Source: CAVUXJ01 sp963814975
GTDB lineage: Bacteria > Acidobacteriota > Vicinamibacteria > Vicinamibacterales > CAVVIG01
Length of the DNA stretch: 64,000 nucleotides
Assembly (NCBI GenBank): GCA_963814975.1
Contig: CAWFFB010000035.1
Location: forward strand, 186,001 to 250,000
Direction of reading: 5' to 3'
The notes beneath the pieces are model-generated. The model was not told the origin of the DNA. It ran no database searches and worked only from the letters and a program-made list of their open reading frames with translations. The stretch's first letter is position 1; every line of letters begins with the position of its first letter. Shown here in pieces: positions 1 through 12,626 of this stretch. Both the position numbers and the translations under genes were made by a program.

Positions 1-1711
<1,711 letters not shown>

Positions 1712-1874
1712 GGCTACAACGTGATGATATTGCAGAATGCCGCAACGCGATGGTTGGTTGACGTCCAGGAGCCAGACGCATGGGGCTTCGCGGTGCTCCC
1801 GGCCGACGTGATGACGGCTGGCGGGCGCATTGCCGCCGTTGCGGAAGCGAAGGATCGCTGACAGGTCACTCGTC

Positions 1875-2708
1875 CTACGGATCAAGGACGAACCGGCGGA
1901 TCGAGTCGGCGAGCCCGTTTTCGTCGTTGCTCGCGGTGAGATGAAACCCCCGGTCCTGCATTTCCGCGGAGGCGTTGCCCATCACGACCGCCGTACCCGC
2001 GAACTCGAGCATCTCGAGGTCGTTCAGGTTGTCCCCGACGGCCATCACCTCCTCGCGCGCGACGCCGCGCGTCTCCGCCCACCGCGCCAGCGTCGATCCC
2101 TTCGAGCAGCCGGCGTCGTTGACGTCGACGAGCGAAAAGTCGCGGAGCTCGTACTCCGTCAATGCGACCGCGAAACGATGCGCGATCGGCATCGTCCGGA
2201 GCTCCGTCGCCAGCGCGCGCATCCGATTGACGTCGCCGGTGAACATCACCTGCACCGGATCCTCGGTGACGGCCTCGACGAGCGGCGAGGCGGCGGCGAT
2301 GAATGCCTTGTTCTTCTCGTAGTACCCGCGCCGGTGGGGATGCGTCCAATCCATGCGCTCGAACACGATTTGCCGCTCGTCCTGGCGGTCGAACACAATG
2401 GCCACGCTGTCCTCGAACGCGTGTGTGCCGGCGAGCACGGCGAGTGCGGCGTCGCGCGGCAGCAGGCGGCGGAGCAGGGTCGCGCCGTCGACGCTTTTCA
2501 CCATCGCGCCGTTGTTGACGATCATCGTGACCGGCATCTGCAGCAGATCGGCGACCGGTCTGGTGAAATGAAAACTGCGGCCGGTGACCAGGGCAATGGC
2601 GACGCCCTGCGCCGACGCGTCGGCGAGGGCCTGCCGGTGGCCTTCCGGAATCCGGCCGCGGCTGTCGAGCAGCGTGCCGTCGATGTCGATCGCGAGCAGC
2701 CGGATCAT
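1875..2708 (-). CDS. Cof-type HAD-superfamily hydrolase
   Basis: A 277-residue haloacid dehalogenase-like phosphatase of the Cof/YidA type. Motif I is DIDGT near residue 7, with the nucleophile and acid/base Asp. Motif II is the Thr of LVTGRS, motif III a Lys in NDAGCSKGS, and motif IV GDNLNDLEML. The long insert between motifs II and III is the type IIB cap. Family members dephosphorylate sugar phosphates or cofactor phosphates; the substrate is unknown. The ATG overlaps the stop of the upstream WYL regulator by 4 nt (ATGA), so the two are probably translationally coupled. Confidence 0.93.
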   Translation of the reverse strand: MIRLLAIDIDGTLLDSRGRIPEGHRQALADASAQGVAIALVTGRSFHFTRPVADLLQMPVTMIVNNGAMVKSVDGATLLRRLLPRDAALAVLAGTHAFEDSVAIVFDRQDERQIVFERMDWTHPHRRGYYEKNKAFIAAASPLVEAVTEDPVQVMFTGDVNRMRALATELRTMPIAHRFAVALTEYELRDFSLVDVNDAGCSKGSTLARWAETRGVAREEVMAVGDNLNDLEMLEFAGTAVVMGNASAEMQDRGFHLTASNDENGLADSIRRFVLDP

Positions 2709-3752
2709 GGTCCGGCGGCCTTGCCTTCTTCGCCGGTTTCTCCGGCCCGCCCATAGTGGGAGAGCGCGTCCCCGAGCTGTTGCGCAATCTCGCGCGCGAG
2801 CGCCGCCGGCGACGTGACCCGCGCAAGAGGACCGAAGCTGAGAATCCACCCGGTGAGGGCGCGATCGACGCAGACGTGCAACGCCATCGAGACGCGGCCC
2901 GCAGGCAAATCGCGAACCGACTTGCGTCCGATGCCAGGTCCGGCTGCGAATGTAGTCGGCGGCCGCCGCTTCGAACTCGATCGCCACCGGCTCGGGCGGC
3001 CCCGAGTGCACGCCGAGCGAATCGGGAAACGCGGTATCGGGCAGCTCTTCGACCGGCGTGAACCGCTCCTCCAGCAGCGAGATCTCCTGAATCCGTTCCA
3101 CCGCGAAGGTTCGGATTTCCTGGTACTCGGGCACGTAGGCCAGCAGGTACAAGCCGCCCAGCGCATGCGCGAGCCGATACGGGTGCACCAGGTAGGGTTT
3201 GGTTCGCTGACTCGAGCGCGAGTGGTAGGTGATCGTGGCCTGCCGCCGGTGCAGGGTGGCTTCGAGCGCGCGAGCGATGACCTGTTGGCTGCGAGAGTCG
3301 GCCGCTTCGTCCACGGGCCGGCCGTGCATCGCATCCGGCTTGGCCGCGATGACCTGCGGCAGCTGGTCGAGAAACTGCCGCATATGCGGCGTCAGCCCCG
3401 CGGCCAGCTTGTCGAACGCATGCTCCACGTCCTCTCGAAACGGGGTGCCGGACAGCGCCTCCACGAGCGTCCGGCTGAAGTAGAGGGCGCAGAGCTCCGA
3501 GAGCGTCAGGCCGGCCGAAAGCCCCTTGAGCGCCTGCCCATTGATGTTCCACCGTGTCCGCCCATCGTCGCGCGATCGATCGTCGAACAGGGGGAAACCG
3601 CTTTCCTCGAGCGCTTGCAGGTCGCGACGGATGGTCCGGGTGGTGACGCCACACAACGTCGCCAGTTCGTGGATCGTGACGCCGCTCCCTCGCGCGTTCT
3701 CGATTTCGCGCAAGATAGTCCATTGCCGAATCACTTCGGCGTTTCTTGGCAC
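2705..3752 (-). CDS. WYL-domain transcriptional regulator (one frame break)
   Basis: About 349 residues. An N-terminal DeoR-type helix-turn-helix (residues about 8-60, with GVTTRTIRRDLQALEESG) is followed by a central region and a WYL domain that reads HPYRLAHALGGLYLLAYVP. Such proteins are transcription factors that sense ligands or nucleic acids through the WYL domain. The start is a GTG at 3752. The frame breaks near 2930; dropping one base (CAA GTC [G] GTT CGC) restores the C-terminal VRDLPAGRV stretch. The stop overlaps the HAD phosphatase start by 4 nt. An error in the sequence is more likely than a real mutation because both halves are conserved. Confidence 0.88.
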
Positions 3753-4009
3753 GACCTGAATTCTAGCCTGTCGGGAGATTCGGGGAAGCGGGAGGTCGCG
3801 AGCGGCCTCGGGAAAAACCTGACGTCTGAAACGTAAATTCTGATGACCGTCCGGTCGATGATCGTCGTCGAGAGCATCGCCACGAAGCACGAGACCGTTC
3901 GGGGTCGTTCGTGTGTTCCTGTTTTCGCGGCCAGGCTCCTGGAGCGTCAACGGCCGACTTCAGGGCTCCGATTTCCAGAGTCAGACTTCAGACCAACTTC
4001 GGAAGACGT

Positions 4010-5314
4010 CTATTGAGGGAACCGTCCGAGTGCAATCAACAGTTCCAGGCGCGAGCGGCGCACCGCATCTTCGCCGATGGCCGCGGCGGCCTCGGCGTCG
4101 CGAGCCGACCGCTGCGCATCGATCACCTCGAGGTTCGTCGTGGCGCCGGCCTGAAAGGCCGTATTGGTGATGCTCGAGCACTTCCTGCGCGTGCTGTGCA
4201 GCCAAGCGGATGCTCTCCAGCGCGCGCTCCGTACCCCGCACCTCTTCCTGCGCCATCCGAACCTCCGAGCGCGCCTGAATCTGTGCCGATGTCAGTTGGA
4301 GCCTGGATGATGCCGCGGCGGCTTCGCGGACCCGCGCCACGCCCTTGCGTTGTCCGCCGTCGAAAATCGACTGGGACGCCGAGAACGTCAAGCGCCAGGT
4401 TCGCGACGGCTGAAAGAGACCACTGGGCGTGACCACCTGAGGATCGAACGACACAAAGGCTGTGGGGAAGTAGTCCTTGAAGCTGTCACGTGAAGTCCGT
4501 TCTGCTGCTCGCTCGGTCGCGGCGAAGAGCTGCAGATCAGGCCGGGCCGCCATCCAGATGGGTTCGTCAGCGATGGTCGGCACCTCGAACGTCGGCTCTG
4601 CGGCCGCGTCGACCGGTCCGTCGGCGGCCATCAGGACGCCCAGCGCTTCCTGTGCCCGGCGCGCGGCCAGCCGCGTTATCTCCAGGCGCGCTTCGTCGCT
4701 GGCGACTTCCTGGGCCGCCCGCAACTCGTTCAGCCGCGTCCCGGCCCCGCCCGCCAGCCGTTTCTGCGCGTACTCCAGGTGTGCCTGCGCGGTCTCGCGC
4801 GCCCGTAGATTGACTTCGATCTGCCGCTGGGCGGCGATGATGGCGAGGTAGGCCTGAGCAGTGGCCGACGCGATTTCCGTCCGGACGTCCGTCACCGAGA
4901 GCCGCGCGATATCGATCTGATCGCGGGCCTGCGTGGCGGCAGCCCATTGCGCCGCCGCCAGGACGGGCACGCTGGCAGTTGCCGACTAGCAGCGTCTGGG
5001 TGCGCGGCTGGACAACCAGGTCGTCGAACCCGCGCCCACTATCGAGGATGGAGGTGCTCAGGCCCGCATTGACGTTCGGCCGCGTTGCGGCACGCGCCTG
5101 TTGCAGAAACCCTTCGGCGCGAACGATGGCGGTCGCCGCCTGACGCGACGGTCGGGTTCCGCGCCAACGCGCGGGCGACCGCTTCATCAAGGGTGACACG
5201 TTCCATGACCGGTGCCGGCGTTTGTCCCCTGACCGATGACGTGCACACGAACAGACCGAGCAGCACAAGCATCAAGTGAGCCGGGGCACCGCCCGTCCCG
5301 ATGAAGCCGGACAC
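4010..5314 (-). CDS. TolC-like outer membrane efflux protein (three frame breaks)
   Basis: About 434 residues, the usual length for TolC/OprM channels. A signal peptide (hydrophobic MLVLLGLFVC, with an alternative ATG at 5272) precedes the first coiled-coil region (TLDEAVARALARNP). Long alpha-helical hairpins follow, and the second repeat ends in the typical NLEVIDAQRSARDAE. The frame breaks near 5155, 4980 and 4170; the last is repaired by removing one base (GAG [C] ATC ACC). Family role: a trimeric outer-membrane duct for a tripartite pump. It lies directly downstream of the RND pump and fusion-protein genes, so it probably completes that system. Confidence 0.9.
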
Positions 5315-5397
5315 GATGTTCGACCGGAGGGGATCGAATCAGCGGAGCGAACGCAGCGGCACCTGTTGTAGTGTCCGGTTTGACCCCGACCGGGTTC

Positions 5398-8300
5398 CTA
5401 CGCATGGCGGCCTCCCTGAGCGCCGCTTGCCTTCGTCTGAAAACCACCACCCTTCCCTGGAGCAAGCGTCCGGATGACCACATACAGGACCGGGATGAAC
5501 ACGATCGACAGGAACGTGGAGGCGAGCATCCCGCCCGCGACCGCCGTGCCGACCGAGTTGCGCGCGCCGGCTCCCGCGCCGGTCGCGAACGCGAGCGGCA
5601 GCACTCCAAGGATGAACGCAAACGAGGTCATCAGAATGGGGCGCAGCCGGATCCGAGCCGATTCGATGGCGGCCTCGACGATGGTCCGGCCCTGGCCTCG
5701 CAGTTGTTCGGCGAACTCGACAATCAGGATCGAGTTCTTCGCCGCCAGGCCGATCAGCATGATCAAGTCCCACCTGACAGAACACGTCGTTCGCGAATCC
5801 CCGCGCCAGCTGCGCGCTCAGCGCTCCCAGCACTGCGAGCGGCACGCCCAGCAGAATGATGAACGGCAGCACCCAGCTCTGGTCCTGGGCCGCCAGCACG
5901 AGATACACGAGCACGATGCTCACACCGAACAGGGACGCGGCCTGCGATCCGGCCCGGATTTCTTCGAGCGACAGGCCCGCCCAGGCGAAGTCGAAGCCTG
6001 CCGGCAGCGTCTCACCCGCAATGCGCTGCATCTCCTGCAGCGCCTGACCCGAGCTGACGCCAGGCACGGGCGAACCGGTAATCTCCGCCGAGCGGAACAG
6101 GTTGAAGTGGCTGATCACCGCTGGGGCGGTTCGCTCGCTCAGGCGAACGACCGTGGAAAGCGGAACCATATCGCCGTTGCTGGCACGGGCGTAGTACTGC
6201 TCGAGATCGGACGGTTTGGCGCGAAACGCCTGGTCTCCCTGGACGTAGACTCGATAGGCGCGGTTGTTGAAGTCGAAGTCGTTGACATACTGCGAACCGA
6301 GGAGCACCGCCAGAGCGTCGGTGACCTCGCGAACCGGCAGGCCCAGGCTGCGCGCCCGGTCGCGATCGATCTCGACGAGAAGCTGCGGGTCGTTCGCCGT
6401 GAAGCTCGAGAACAAACCGGCAACGCGTCCCGAGCGATTGCCGGCGGCCGCGACCTGCTGCGTGACGGTCTCCAGGCTGCTGATGTCGCCCCCGGTCAAA
6501 TCGAGGACCTCGAACTGAAACCCGCCAAACGCCGAGATCCCCTGAATTGCGGGCGGAGCGACCGGTATGACGAGCGCTCCCGTGATGCCGAACGTTTGCC
6601 CGCGAAGACGGCCGAGCACCGCGTCGAGCGAATGCTCGGCGCCCTCTCGCTCCTCGAATGCCTTCAGCCGGGCGAACATCAGGCCGGAGTTCGACGCGGC
6701 GCCGCCGAAGCTGAAGCCCGCCACGGAGAACACCGCCTCGATCTCCGGCTGCTTCGCGTAAATGGCTTCGGCCTGCTTCATGATGTTGTTGGTGTACTCG
6801 AGCGAGGCGCCGGAGGGGCCCTGCACGATCGTGATGAAGTAGCCCTCGTCCTCGGTCGGAACAAACGCGCCCGGCACCGCGCGGTACATCAGCCAGGTGC
6901 CGGCCAGGCCGACGGCGAACACGAGCAGCATCGCCCACTTCCACCGCAGCGCCCCGCGCACGATTCGAACGTAGAGGTTCGTCCCGCCGTCGATCACCCG
7001 GTTCACGCCCGAGAAAAATCTGCCGTGCGCGCGACCTTCCTTCTCCAGGAGCAGCGCCGCCAGCGCCGGCGTGAACGTGACGGCGTTGAACACCGACAGG
7101 ACCACGGCAAAAGCAATCGTCATCGAGAACTGCTGGTACATCCGTCCGGTCGTGCCGGGAAAAAAGGCCACCGGCACGAAGACCGAAACCAGAACGATGC
7201 CGATGACGACGACCGCGGAGAACACCTCCCGCATCGCGTCCGTCGCCGCCTCCGCCGCCGTTTTGCCGGACTCTCGCATGTGCCGTTCGATGTTCTCGAT
7301 CACCACAATCGCATCGTCGACCACGATGCCGGTGGCGAGGACGATCCCGAACAGCGTCAAGGTATTGATGGAGAAGCCGAGCAGCTTGATGAACGCAAAC
7401 GTGCCGATCAGCGACACGGGAATCGTCACCGCCGGAATGAGCGTGCTGCGCCAGTTCTGCAGGAAGAGGAACATCACGAGGACGACCAGGCCGATCGCCT
7501 CCGCGAGCGTGATGAGGACCTCGACAATCGATTCACGGACGACGACGACGTTGTCGAATGCGAGCCGCCATTCCAGACCGGGCGGGAAGGTCCTTTCCAA
7601 CCGTTCCATCTCCGCGAGCACGCCGCTGAACGTCGCCAGCGCGTTGGCCGATGGCAGGAGCTGGATGCCGATGCCAGACGCTTCCACTCCGGCGAACCTC
7701 AGGCGCGACGAGTAGTCCTCCGCACCGAGCTCCACACGGCCCACGTCTTTCACGCGTACGAGCGCGCCGTCCTTGCCGGCTTTGACCACGATGTCGGCGA
7801 ACTGGCTGACCTCGACCAGGCGGCCGGCGGCGCGGACGCTGAGCTGATACATCTGGTCGGGGCTCGACGGCTGCGCGCCGACGCTGCCCGCGGCGACCTG
7901 GACGTTCTGCTCGCGGAGTGCGTTCGTCACGTCACTCGCCGTCAGACCGTGTCCGGCCAGCCGGGAGGGATCCAGCCAGAGTCTCATCGCGAACCGGCGC
8001 TCGCCGAAGATGATCACGTTGCCGACGCCCGGGACCCGCTTCAAGCCGTCTCGAACGTACCGATCCAGATAGTTGCTGATGAACAGCGAGTCGTACCGGT
8101 TATCGGGAGAAAAGAACCCCAGCGCCCCGAGAAAGCCCGCGGTGTTCTTGGTGACGGTGATGCCGTTGGTCCGCACTTCCACCGGCATCCGTCCCACCGC
8201 CTGATTGACGCGGTTCTGCACGTCGACGGCCGCGAGGTCGGGATCCCGGCCGACTTCGAAGGTGACCGTGATGTTGCGAAATCCCGCTGTTCGTGCTCGA

Positions 8301-8543
8301 CGAGGTCATGTAGACCATGCCCTCGACGCCGTTGATGACGGATTCGAGCGGCGTGGTCACGGCGCTTTCGACCGCTTCCGCGTTGGCGCCGGTGTAGAAC
8401 GTGGTCACGCCGACCGTCGGCGGTGCGAGTTCCGGATAGCGGCCGATCGGCATCGTCGGAATGGCGAGCGCGCCGGCGAGGGTAACGACGAGCGAACAAA
8501 CGGTCGCGAGGACAGGGCGGCGGATGAAGACGTCTGTGATCAC
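5398..8543 (-). CDS. RND multidrug efflux pump, AcrB/MexB type (two frame breaks)
   Basis: About 1048 residues, the full length of an HAE1-family inner-membrane pump. The N-terminus ITDVFIRRPVLATV is typical. The TM4 signature GIVVDDAIVVIENIERH carries the proton-relay aspartates, and the porter-domain and second TM bundle are complete. The start is a GTG at 8543, directly after the fusion protein's TAA. Frames shift near 8285 (TCG [C] AAC ATC) and 5775, between the C-terminal membrane helices. The family exports hydrophobic compounds by proton antiport as a trimer with a periplasmic adaptor and TolC. No local regulator is seen in this operon. Confidence 0.95.
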
Positions 8544-9698
8544 TTACGACGCCTCCGACCCGGCGTGGCGTTCGAGGTTCCGGGCTTGAGGACCTCCCTG
8601 AGCGGCCACTGGCGCGCCATCACCGATCTTCTGGATGCCGGAGACGATCAGTTTCTCACCAGGTTTCAGTCCCGTCAGCACGAGGTAGTCGTTGCCGACG
8701 ACCGGCCCAAGCGTGACCGCACGTTGACGCGCGACCAGGCCAGGCGCCCCTGTCCCGCCGCCCTCGGCGGTTTCGGCAACGAAGACGAAGTACGCACCGT
8801 TGACTCTGAGGGCGGCCGTGACCGGAACTGTGAGCCCTGAATCGGAGTTCCAGATCACGTGTGCGCGAACGTACTGCGATGGACGGAAGGCGCCGGTGAC
8901 GGAGAGCGGCAGCTTCGCCAGGACGGTCTGCGTCGCATCGTCGACCGAGGGTGAGACGAAGGCGATACGCTCGGTCGCCACCGCCTGCCCTTTGTCGTCG
9001 AGGAGACGGACCGGCAGACCGATCCGGAGCCCCGGTGCCTGCTGCACGGGAACGTTCAGGTACACCTCGAGGCCGGCGTTCTCGTCGATGGTCGTCAGCA
9101 GCGTGCTCTTGGTGACGCGGTCGCCGACGTGGACGGGAATATCGCCGACGACGCCGCTGGTGGGAGCCGTCACCCGATAGTAGGCGAGGTCCGTGCGCAG
9201 TTGATTGATTTGCTCCTCCACCGCGCGCGCCTGTGCCTCGGCGGCCTTGAGCGCGTTCTGGGCGCGGTCCGCATCCTGCTGGCTCGCGGCGCCCGCGGTG
9301 AGCAGCGTCTGTGCGCGCTGCGCCTCCTGTCGCGCATAGCTGATGTCGACCTCGCGCGCGGCCCGGACGGCCTCCAGGCTGGCAACGGCCGCCTGCTGGG
9401 GCCGGGAGTCGATCTCCATCAGCAGCGTGCCTGGCTGCACGCGATCGCCCGATTGCGCAATGATTCGTGTCAGGTTACCTTCGGCCTGCGGCTGGACGTT
9501 CGTCGACCGCCGCGACTTGATGGTGCCGACGAACTCGCTGGTCCGTTCGACTGGCTTTGACTCGACCGTGACGATGTCAACGGCCGTTGGCGGTCGCGCC
9601 GCCGCAGCGGGCCCCGTTCCGGCCGCGCCACCGCTGCCGCATGCGGGGACCGCGCCGAGGAAGAGAACGATAGTCAACGCTCGTCGCACATTCGTCAT
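8544..9698 (-). CDS. RND periplasmic adaptor (membrane fusion protein), lipoprotein
   Basis: A 384-residue AcrA/MexA-family adaptor. ATG at 9698 is preferred over a longer form because it starts directly before the lipoprotein signal peptide, whose lipobox reads VPAC. Lipoyl-half motifs flank a coiled-coil hairpin (residues about 100-170), followed by beta-barrel and membrane-proximal domains. The protein is expected to be lipid-anchored in the inner membrane and to bridge the pump to the TolC-like channel. It is the first gene of the three-gene efflux operon; the pump's GTG follows its TAA with no gap. Confidence 0.95.
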   Translation of the reverse strand: MTNVRRALTIVLFLGAVPACGSGGAAGTGPAAAARPPTAVDIVTVESKPVERTSEFVGTIKSRRSTNVQPQAEGNLTRIIAQSGDRVQPGTLLMEIDSRPQQAAVASLEAVRAAREVDISYARQEAQRAQTLLTAGAASQQDADRAQNALKAAEAQARAVEEQINQLRTDLAYYRVTAPTSGVVGDIPVHVGDRVTKSTLLTTIDENAGLEVYLNVPVQQAPGLRIGLPVRLLDDKGQAVATERIAFVSPSVDDATQTVLAKLPLSVTGAFRPSQYVRAHVIWNSDSGLTVPVTAALRVNGAYFVFVAETAEGGGTGAPGLVARQRAVTLGPVVGNDYLVLTGLKPGEKLIVSGIQKIGDGAPVAAQGGPQARNLERHAGSEAS

Positions 9699-9986
9699 AA
9701 GTATGGTCAGTCCGGTCCGGGCGGCTTCAGCCGAGCACCTTCGCGCCACCCGTTTTGATGCGATCCACGGGGCCGAGGGTTCGTGGACAGAGGAGAGCGT
9801 GCTCTCGAGCGAAACTGTGCAGACTCAATAAGCGACCCTTGAATGATGATATTTGACGGGCGCTGCCGTCAACTCGGCGCAGGTTCCCGACTCGACTGTT
9901 GTCGAGACATAATCGCTTGCGGCGCAGGCGAGCGAAGCGGCCGAGGCCGCAGACGCCAGCTGAGAGCTGCCCGTCGAGGCCGACCG

Positions 9987-10484
9987 ATGACACCGCTGGA
10001 ACAAGAGGTCTACGCGTACCTCGACGGCTTGGACATACCCTTCGAACGGTACGAGCATGCACCCGTTGTCACCGTGGAAGAGGCAGAGCGCCACTGGATC
10101 GGGATCGACGCGACACACTCGAAGAACCTGTTCCTCCGGAACCAGAAGGGCGATCGCCACTATCTGGTCATCGTCGTGCATTCCAAGCGGGTCGATCTGC
10201 GCGCTCTAGCCGGCCAGATGGGCGACGGCAAGCTGAGCTTCGGCTCGCCCGATCGCCTGATGACGCATCTCGGCGTGACGCCAGGCGCCGTCTCTCCCTT
10301 CGGATTGATCAACGATCACAACCATCACGTGCGCGTCTTCATCGATCGCGATCTGAAGTCGGCCGCCCGGCTCTCGTTCCACCCCAACGTCAATACCGCG
10401 ACGGTGACGATCAGCGCCGCCGGCTTCGAACGGTATCTGGCGGCGCGTGGCAACGCCGTGCAGTACATCGATCTGGAAATCTGA
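9987..10484 (+). CDS. YbaK/ProX-domain Ala-tRNAPro deacylase (PrdX/ProXp-ala type)
   Basis: A 165-residue single-domain protein of the prolyl-tRNA-synthetase-associated editing family. Visible family features are the KNLFLRN segment with the conserved lysine, GKLSFGSPDRL, and the G-V-T-P-G-x-V-S-P-F loop followed by LINDHNHHV. Family role: hydrolysis of Ala mischarged on tRNAPro, acting freely in the cytoplasm. ATG at 9987 matches the family start; the frame is open further upstream but without conserved sequence. The stop codon lies inside the first unit of a 7-bp repeat array. A small palindrome CTCGAC-TGTT-GTCGAG sits upstream at 9891-9906; its role is unknown. Confidence 0.88.
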   Translation: MTPLEQEVYAYLDGLDIPFERYEHAPVVTVEEAERHWIGIDATHSKNLFLRNQKGDRHYLVIVVHSKRVDLRALAGQMGDGKLSFGSPDRLMTHLGVTPGAVSPFGLINDHNHHVRVFIDRDLKSAARLSFHPNVNTATVTISAAGFERYLAARGNAVQYIDLEI

Positions 10485-10512
10485 AAGCTGTAATCTGAAT
10501 CTGCAATTGAGA
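10478..10512. repeat. Five-unit degenerate heptad repeat array at a gene end
   Basis: Units read in order: AATCTGA, AAGCTGT, AATCTGA, ATCTGCA, ATTGAGA. The TGA of the first unit is the stop codon of the editing deacylase. The same repeat family recurs at 22914 and 36849. The array stands out as AT-richer than the surrounding sequence. Confidence 0.7.
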
Positions 10513-10620
10513 CTTGCGACCAGCTTCTCCAGCCGCGCGATCCAAGCTCATTAAGTTGAGTGAGACTTGAGGCTCGAGGAGTGACCTTCCCTGTCACACT
10601 CGTGCTCTACACTGCTCCGC

Positions 10621-11115
10621 ATGGTGACCCGCACCCCTGCTCCGCAACCGCAAGTCATTGACGCCGAGTGGATTACGTTTCCAGGCGGCGAGCTGGAAGG
10701 TAAACGGCCCAAGGCGCGCTGCCCAGCCTGCCGGGCGCGGGGTGCCGCCGCGGAGTCGCGCGCACCCCTTTGTTTCCAGTGCTATCGCGCGGAACTGGAC
10801 CGGGAACGGGCCCTCAAAGCCGCCGGTGAACTTGATACCGCTTCAGAAGAGCGCTTTCAGACGACGCTGCCGTTCGAGCCGATCGACATGCCGCGGCTGC
10901 AGATGCTGCGCGTAGAGCGTGCCGCCGAACGGGTGGGCTCACAGACGGGCGCGGGCCGTTACGTCGGCAAGCGGCGTCAGGCACAAATCGCGGCGCGTCA
11001 CGCGCTCCAGCAGATCGCGGCGGGGGTCCATGCGCGTGGCGCCACGTTGGCGGCGATACATGCGGCAGAGCTGCAGCTGCCGGAAGCGTGGATCCCCTTT
11101 GTCGTATCGCGATGA
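10621..11115 (+). CDS. Hypothetical zinc-ribbon protein
   Basis: A 164-residue soluble protein not assigned to a named family. It has a CPAC ... CFQC pair (two CxxC knuckles about 17 residues apart, near residues 34-54), expected to bind one zinc. A charged helical middle follows, with a C-terminal region (GRYVGKRRQAQIAARHAL) rich in basic and Ala residues. The zinc ribbon and basic tail suggest nucleic-acid or ribosome binding, but that is inference. It stands alone between the editing deacylase and rmuC. The base composition matches its neighbours. Confidence 0.75.
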   Translation: MVTRTPAPQPQVIDAEWITFPGGELEGKRPKARCPACRARGAAAESRAPLCFQCYRAELDRERALKAAGELDTASEERFQTTLPFEPIDMPRLQMLRVERAAERVGSQTGAGRYVGKRRQAQIAARHALQQIAAGVHARGATLAAIHAAELQLPEAWIPFVVSR

Positions 11116-11133
11116 GCTGGTGGTGTGTCCCTA

Positions 11134-11178
11134 GTTGAGATAGCCCGTGTTGAGATGACCCTCGCTGAGATGAGAGAG
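11134..11178. repeat. Three imperfect 15-bp tandem repeats
   Basis: Three units starting GTTGAGAT, GTTGAGAT and GCTGAGAT at an exact 15-nt spacing lie just after the zinc-ribbon gene. The rest of the 195-bp gap before rmuC is AT-richer and shows no gene. Confidence 0.6.
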
Positions 11179-11310
11179 CCATGCGATACTTTCACCCGTC
11201 ACTTCGGCTACTTGATCATCGAATCCTCTGGTCATCCGGTCTTTGAATTCAAGTCGTCACATTTGATTTGCAAAGACGAGATGGTTCGATGACCCGCTGA
11301 CCGAACTCCC

Positions 11311-12616
11311 ATGGAACCATCACAGCTGGTCATTCTGGCGATTGGTTTGGGGCTCGGTGCCCTCGTGGGGTGGCTCGCCGGTCGGCCGGCGCATGCCCGT
11401 CTGCAGATTGCCTCGGAACGAGATCGGGCGGCCCAGGATGAACGCCTGCGGGCCTACCAGGAAGCCGAGGCAACCTTCCGCCACGCGTTCCAGTCTCTGA
11501 GCGCCGAGGCGCTCGACACGAACAACCGGCGGTTTCTCGACCTGGCCGAAGCCCGGTTGCGGGAGGCGCGGAACGAGACGGCTACCGATATCGACGCGCG
11601 GAAGGTGGCGATTGAAGGTCTGCTCGCGCCGCTGCAGAAGACGCTCGAGCAGGTGGACCGCGAGATCAAGGACTCCGAGCGCCGGCGTGTCGAATCCGGC
11701 GCGCAGTTGATGCAGCGCATCGCGTCGCTCGACACGACGGGCCAGAGTCTGCGCACCGAGACGGCGCGGCTGGTCGACGCGCTCAAGCGCCCTGGTGTTC
11801 GCGGCCGGTGGGGCGAGCTTCAGCTCAAACGCGTCGTCGAGCTCGCCGGGATGGTCGAGCACTGCGATTTCGAACGAGCAGCAGACGGTCACCGGCACCG
11901 ACGACCGGCGGCTCCGGCCCGACGTCATCGTCCGGCTTCCGGGCGGCAAGCACGTCGTCGTCGACGCCAAAGTGCCGCTCGACGCGTACCTGAAGGCGCT
12001 CGAAGCGCCCGACGAACCGACCCGCGCCGCGCTGCTCCTCGATCATGCGCGCCAGGTCCGCTCGCACATCACTCAGCTCGCCGCCAAGAGCTATTTCACG
12101 CAGATTCCGCAGACACCCGAGTTCGTCGTGATGTTTCTGCCCGGCGAGATGTTCTTCAGCGCGGCGCTCGAGCAGGATCCGGGGCTCATCGAGTTCGGCG
12201 TCGAGCAGCGCGTCATTCCCGCGAGCCCGACGACGCTGATCGCGCTGCTGAGGGCGGTGGCGTACGGTTGGCAGCAGGAGGCGATGGGGGAGAACGCCCG
12301 GAAGATCAGCGAGCTCGGCCGGAATCTGTACGACGCCATCCGGGTGCTGGGCGGCCATTTCGACAATCTCGGGACGCGGCTCAAATCCAGCCTCGAGGCC
12401 TACAACCAGGCCGTCGGATCGCTGGAGGGCAACGTGCTGGTCAAGGCGCGGCGTTTCAAAGAGCTGCACGCGGCCAACGGCGGCGAAGATATCAGGCCGC
12501 TCGAGACGATCGATCGCGTGCCGCGGATGCTGCAGACGCGCGAATTGACCGATGGGCTACCATTTGCGGACGGCGCGCTCGAAGCTGGCGAAGTCGAAGA
12601 GGTAGAGCGCGTCTGA
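11311..12616 (+). CDS. rmuC: DNA recombination protein RmuC (one frame break)
   Basis: About 435 residues. An N-terminal membrane anchor (residues 5-23) leads into a long coiled coil and the RmuC core: GRWGELQLKRVVELAGM, then RPDVIVRLPGGKHVVVDAK, typical of the nuclease-like fold. Family role: limiting DNA inversions and other rearrangements; no enzymatic proof exists for this copy. The frame breaks near 11875 (GAT TTC [G] AAC GAG), exactly inside the conserved core, which continues unchanged in the next frame. The stop is followed after 10 bp by the SDR gene. Confidence 0.92.
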
Positions 12617-12626
12617 GAGGCGTCCC

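Noticed and set aside
5315..5340. tRNA-like GGATCGAATC string near the RND end
   Set aside because: No cloverleaf arms or anticodon stem can be formed around it.
5474..8335. 953-codon open frame on the plus strand
   Set aside because: It is the antisense shadow of the RND pump; the translation is Arg/His-rich with no domain, while the minus strand gives a full AcrB-type protein.
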